This document shows positions 6,108 to 6,620 of a stretch of DNA of 6,620 nt, piece after piece. A program made the translations under genes and the position numbers. The DNA is from Xanthobacteraceae bacterium. GTDB taxonomy: Bacteria > Pseudomonadota > Alphaproteobacteria > Rhizobiales > Xanthobacteraceae. Under the pieces are notes generated by a model. It searched no databases and was not told where the DNA came from. It saw only the letters and a program-made list of their open reading frames with translations. Position 1 is the stretch's first letter. Each line of letters starts with the position of its first letter. The stretch spans positions 1 to 6,620 of the forward strand of contig JASHRY010000016.1 of assembly GCA_030037105.1 (NCBI GenBank). Reading direction: 5' to 3'.

Positions 6108-6335
6108 CTACTCGACCTTGCCGCCGGCGTGTTTGCACGCGAGCCGGAATTTCTTGCGCGCCTTACCGTGCAGTCCCTTGGCATTCGCCTGATCGGAGCA
6201 GGATTTGGAGATGGCCTTCCTATCCGCGGCGGAGGGCGAAGCGCTCTGGCCCGTTGATGGCGGCGGGTTCTGTGCGAACGCGGTGCCCGCGCCGACGGCG
6301 AGTGACAAGAGTAACGCGCAAAAGAGAGACTTCAT
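6108..6335 (-). CDS. PsiF-family small secreted protein
   Basis: The 75-residue precursor begins with a clear Sec signal peptide, MKSLFCALLLSLAVGAGTAFA, with likely cleavage after Ala21. A short Pro/Ser/Gln linker follows, then one PsiF-type repeat: ADRKAISKSCSDQANAKGL and HGKARKKFRLACK. The repeat has two cysteines (46 and 67) 21 residues apart that could form a disulfide, and the hallmark 'C-x(n)-GL-G-AR-F---C' pattern. The mature protein is strongly basic. PsiF was named in E. coli as phosphate-starvation inducible; its molecular function is unknown, and most rhizobial members have one repeat, as here. An in-frame ATG at 6497 would add 54 residues but would bury the signal peptide and read through the inverted repeats, so it is rejected. 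The gene is 144 bp upstream of pobA and probably a separate unit. I saw no Pho box. Confidence 0.8.
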   Translation of the reverse strand: MKSLFCALLLSLAVGAGTAFAQNPPPSTGQSASPSAADRKAISKSCSDQANAKGLHGKARKKFRLACKHAGGKVE

Positions 6336-6342
6336 GGTCAAA

Positions 6343-6350
6343 TCCTTTCC
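6343..6350 (-). promoter_or_regulatory. ribosome binding site of the psiF-like gene
   Basis: On the minus strand GGAAAGGA lies 7 bases before the ATG at 6335. It confirms that the signal peptide is the true N-terminus. Confidence 0.6.
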
Positions 6351-6402
6351 CTGCACCTTCCGGTTCGCCGGTCTGAAACCCGGGCGGCAATACGCGCGCT
6401 CC

Positions 6403-6423
6403 GTGCTCTTCGGGCTGGAGCAC
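6403..6423. repeat. short inverted repeat GTGCTC-N9-GAGCAC
   Basis: A perfect 6-bp inverted repeat (6403-6408 with 6418-6423) with a 9-base loop. It touches the next inverted repeat at 6423. It lies upstream of the psiF-like gene and may be part of the same dispersed repeat unit. Confidence 0.45.
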
Positions 6424-6448
6424 AATCCGATCACATTGAATCGGATTG
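6423..6448. repeat. inverted repeat CAATCCGAT-N8-ATCGGATTG
   Basis: A perfect 9-bp inverted repeat (6423-6431 with 6440-6448) around an 8-base centre. I recall almost the same string as a frequent intergenic repeat in Bradyrhizobium and relatives. The alternative is an operator for a dimeric regulator of the psiF-like gene, but frequent genomic occurrence would argue against that. Confidence 0.6.
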
Positions 6449-6466
6449 CGCTGCAACTTTTGAGTG

Positions 6467-6514
6467 GAGCATGATCTTTTCGGAAAACGGCTACCACTTT
6501 TCCGGATCATACTC
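6467..6514. repeat. imperfect 48-bp palindrome (dispersed intergenic repeat type)
   Basis: Outer arms GAGCATGATC (6467-6476) and GATCATACTC (6505-6514) pair at 9 of 10 positions. Inside them CGGAAAA (6481-6487) faces TTTTCCG (6498-6504), offset by TTTT on the left arm. The hairpin is long and could form at the RNA level in either direction. The right arm reaches base 6514, the last base of the YidB-like gene's stop codon, so it would serve as a 3' stem-loop for that gene. I recall this core (TCTTTTCGGAAAA... TTTTCCGGATCAT) as widely repeated in Bradyrhizobium and Rhodopseudomonas genomes. Confidence 0.7.
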
Positions 6515-6620
6515 TAAATGGATTGTGACAATTCCTGTGCCGTCGGTAGCCGCCCGTCGGGCGTCAAGTGGTTGACGATTTCCGGGAGATATTGGCTGAG
6601 GCCGGAGAGCAGATCCTGCC
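6514..6620 (-). CDS. YidB/DUF937-family protein, C-terminal fragment (runs off right edge)
   Basis: The minus strand holds an open frame of 34 codons ending with TAG at 6514-6516. It reads QDLLSGLSQYLPEIVNHLTP followed by DGRLPTAQELSQSI. The pattern GLSQ-LP-(V/I)V---TP-GRLPT is typical of the C-terminal end of YidB-like DUF937 proteins, small Ala/Gly/Leu-rich cytoplasmic proteins of unknown function, about 130-150 residues long. The rest of the gene lies beyond the window. The stop codon shares one base with the palindrome behind it. A short fragment cannot exclude another family, but the match to this C-terminal signature is good. Confidence 0.68.
   Translation of the reverse strand, partial: QDLLSGLSQYLPEIVNHLTPDGRLPTAQELSQSI

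Noticed and set aside
6336..6497. 54-residue extension of the psiF-like protein
   Set aside because: It would place the signal peptide internally and translate the inverted-repeat region; ATG 6335 has a clear ribosome binding site.

Overview
The window reads as chromosomal DNA of a GC-rich alphaproteobacterium, most likely of the Bradyrhizobium/Rhodopseudomonas group (Nitrobacteraceae). The basis is the GC-rich codon use, the protein sequences, and, near the right end, inverted repeats of a kind I recall as common between genes in that group. No search was run, so the taxon is an inference.

Left edge (1-590): the first 12 codons of glmM (phosphoglucosamine mutase) run off the left end on the minus strand. 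Behind it, also on the minus strand, is a small gene (227-445/448) whose C-terminus carries the motif TFPGSDPVAVTQP. A 7-bp perfect stem-loop directly follows its stop codon. Next, 591-1730 on the plus strand encodes a complete FMN-dependent L-lactate dehydrogenase-type 2-hydroxyacid dehydrogenase with all expected active-site residues.

Between that gene and the next (1731-1945) lies what looks like the broken front half of a small exported glycine-zipper protein. It is frameshifted within the zipper and cut off where the convergent gene ends.

Centre (1946-5963, all minus strand): in order of transcription, pobA (4-hydroxybenzoate 3-monooxygenase), a carboxymuconolactone decarboxylase (CMD)-family protein without the CxxC pair, and a cytoplasmic molybdopterin/[4Fe-4S] oxidoreductase of the DMSO reductase superfamily. 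Gaps of 98 and 68 bp make a shared transcript plausible. PobA would make protocatechuate from 4-hydroxybenzoate. The roles of the other two are open, and a peripheral aromatic pathway using the Mo enzyme is the most interesting hypothesis here. No pobR, pcaGH or other beta-ketoadipate genes lie in the window.

Right edge (5964-6620, minus strand): a small secreted PsiF-type protein (6108-6335), a cluster of three inverted repeats (6403-6514), and the C-terminal 34 codons of a YidB/DUF937-family protein running off the right end. I saw no tRNA, rRNA, CRISPR array, transposase or phage gene.
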